Under the pieces are notes generated by a model. That model was not told where the DNA came from. It did no database searches and saw nothing but the letters and a program-made list of their open reading frames with translations. Positions 63,774-64,000 of a stretch of 64,000 nt of DNA are shown here, piece after piece (position 1 is the first letter of the stretch; every line of letters begins with the position of its first letter). The DNA lies in NCBI GenBank assembly GCA_031286695.1, contig JAITTY010000004.1, positions 1 to 64,000 on the forward strand, written 5' to 3'. Position numbers and translations under genes: made by a program. The stretch comes from Sphingobacterium sp. Its GTDB lineage: Bacteria; Bacteroidota; Bacteroidia; Sphingobacteriales; Sphingobacteriaceae.

Positions 63774-64000
63774 ATGGCAACAATCAACAATGGTGTAATC
63801 GGAAAAGCAAGTGGTAAAGTCGGCGCAGTGATCGCCTCGTCCTGGAAATCTATCAACTACCTCAAAGGTTTGCCCAAAAAGCGGACGAAGGGGATGTCCG
63901 AGGAACAGCTGATCCAACAGGACCGTTTTCTGAAAATCTCCAAATTTCTGATGCCGATCACGCCGATCCTGCAGGTCGGGTTTGGGCTTTCCAAAACCGA
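63774..64000 (+). CDS. DUF6266 family protein, N-terminal part (runs off the window)
   Basis: The frame begins MATINNGVIGKASGKVGAVI, continues ASSWKSINYLKGLPKKRTKG and runs to base 64000 without a stop. This opening (GxxGKxSGKVGxVxxSSWKxIxYxxxLPKKR) is characteristic of DUF6266, a Bacteroidota family related in sequence style to phage-like structural or surface proteins of unknown function. About 75 of an expected ~200 residues are visible. Confidence 0.9.
   Translation, partial: MATINNGVIGKASGKVGAVIASSWKSINYLKGLPKKRTKGMSEEQLIQQDRFLKISKFLMPITPILQVGFGLSKT

Noticed and set aside
1..64000. CRISPR arrays and tRNA genes
   Set aside because: No regularly spaced direct repeats and no cloverleaf-like sequence ending in a tRNA-like acceptor were seen by reading; a tRNAscan or CRISPR-finder run would settle it.

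Overview
The window looks like chromosome of a Bacteroidota bacterium, most likely Sphingobacterium or a close relative. It is AT-rich and has a SusC/SusD outer-membrane pair, RHS and DUF6266/DUF6520-type proteins, many AraC and Crp/Fnr regulators, LytTR membrane regulators and IS21/IS3 debris. This assignment rests on gene content, not on a marker gene. No rRNA, tRNA or CRISPR array was found.

0-17 kb: the 3' end of an Rpn-type nuclease/transposase gene, an AraC-NAD(P) reductase cluster, a metallo-beta-lactamase-fold hydrolase next to a Crp-like regulator, and a decayed RHS toxin tail followed by an intact SEL1-repeat gene (probable orphan immunity). A stress-type group follows: a 50-residue lmo0937-type membrane peptide, an ECF sigma factor, a YciF-like ferritin, a large KatE-type catalase and a short-chain dehydrogenase. 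Then come a quinone-reductase-like MDR with its own Crp-like regulator, an IS3 stub and small envelope genes.

17.6-28.7 kb: a tight five-gene minus-strand operon (25449 to 19622) encodes a beta-rich protein, two membrane proteins of DUF4407 architecture (four membrane segments, long helical insert), a membrane-anchored transglutaminase/papain-like protein with a visible Cys-His-Glu triad, and a four-helix membrane protein. Small secreted proteins and an SH3-domain protein flank it. No described system with this composition is known to me, so it is the best candidate for an undescribed system here. Next are a membrane protein and a cysteine-desulfurase homologue that lacks the catalytic cysteine at its usual place.

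28.6-44 kb: a defence-island-like stretch with a DUF6119 protein, a 1.6-kb-residue GHKL ATPase with a C-terminal NOV_C/DUF3883 nuclease-like domain, a 1073-residue protein with a restriction-endonuclease-like N-terminus, and a HEPN-like protein. It contains three copies of a YbjQ-like gene (one intact with a zinc-ribbon tail, two broken), a repeated terminator-bearing leader, and short fragments that read like HsdM and HsdS ends on the two sides of the GHKL gene. A truncated IS21 sits at its right edge, beside one arm of a distant inverted repeat whose other arm is at 0.3 kb.

44-54 kb: small minus-strand envelope and regulatory genes, a ~960-bp gene-poor region with RNA-like foldback structure, then a TlpA-like thioredoxin-SusC-SusD nutrient-uptake operon in which susC carries a one-base frameshift in an A run.

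54-64 kb: a visibly GC-richer tract with AraC, Crp-like and two LytTR membrane regulators, interrupted by a lower-GC ~3.2-kb segment (lipoprotein, two SDRs, AraC) bounded by 32-bp direct repeats. The window ends inside a DUF6266 gene.
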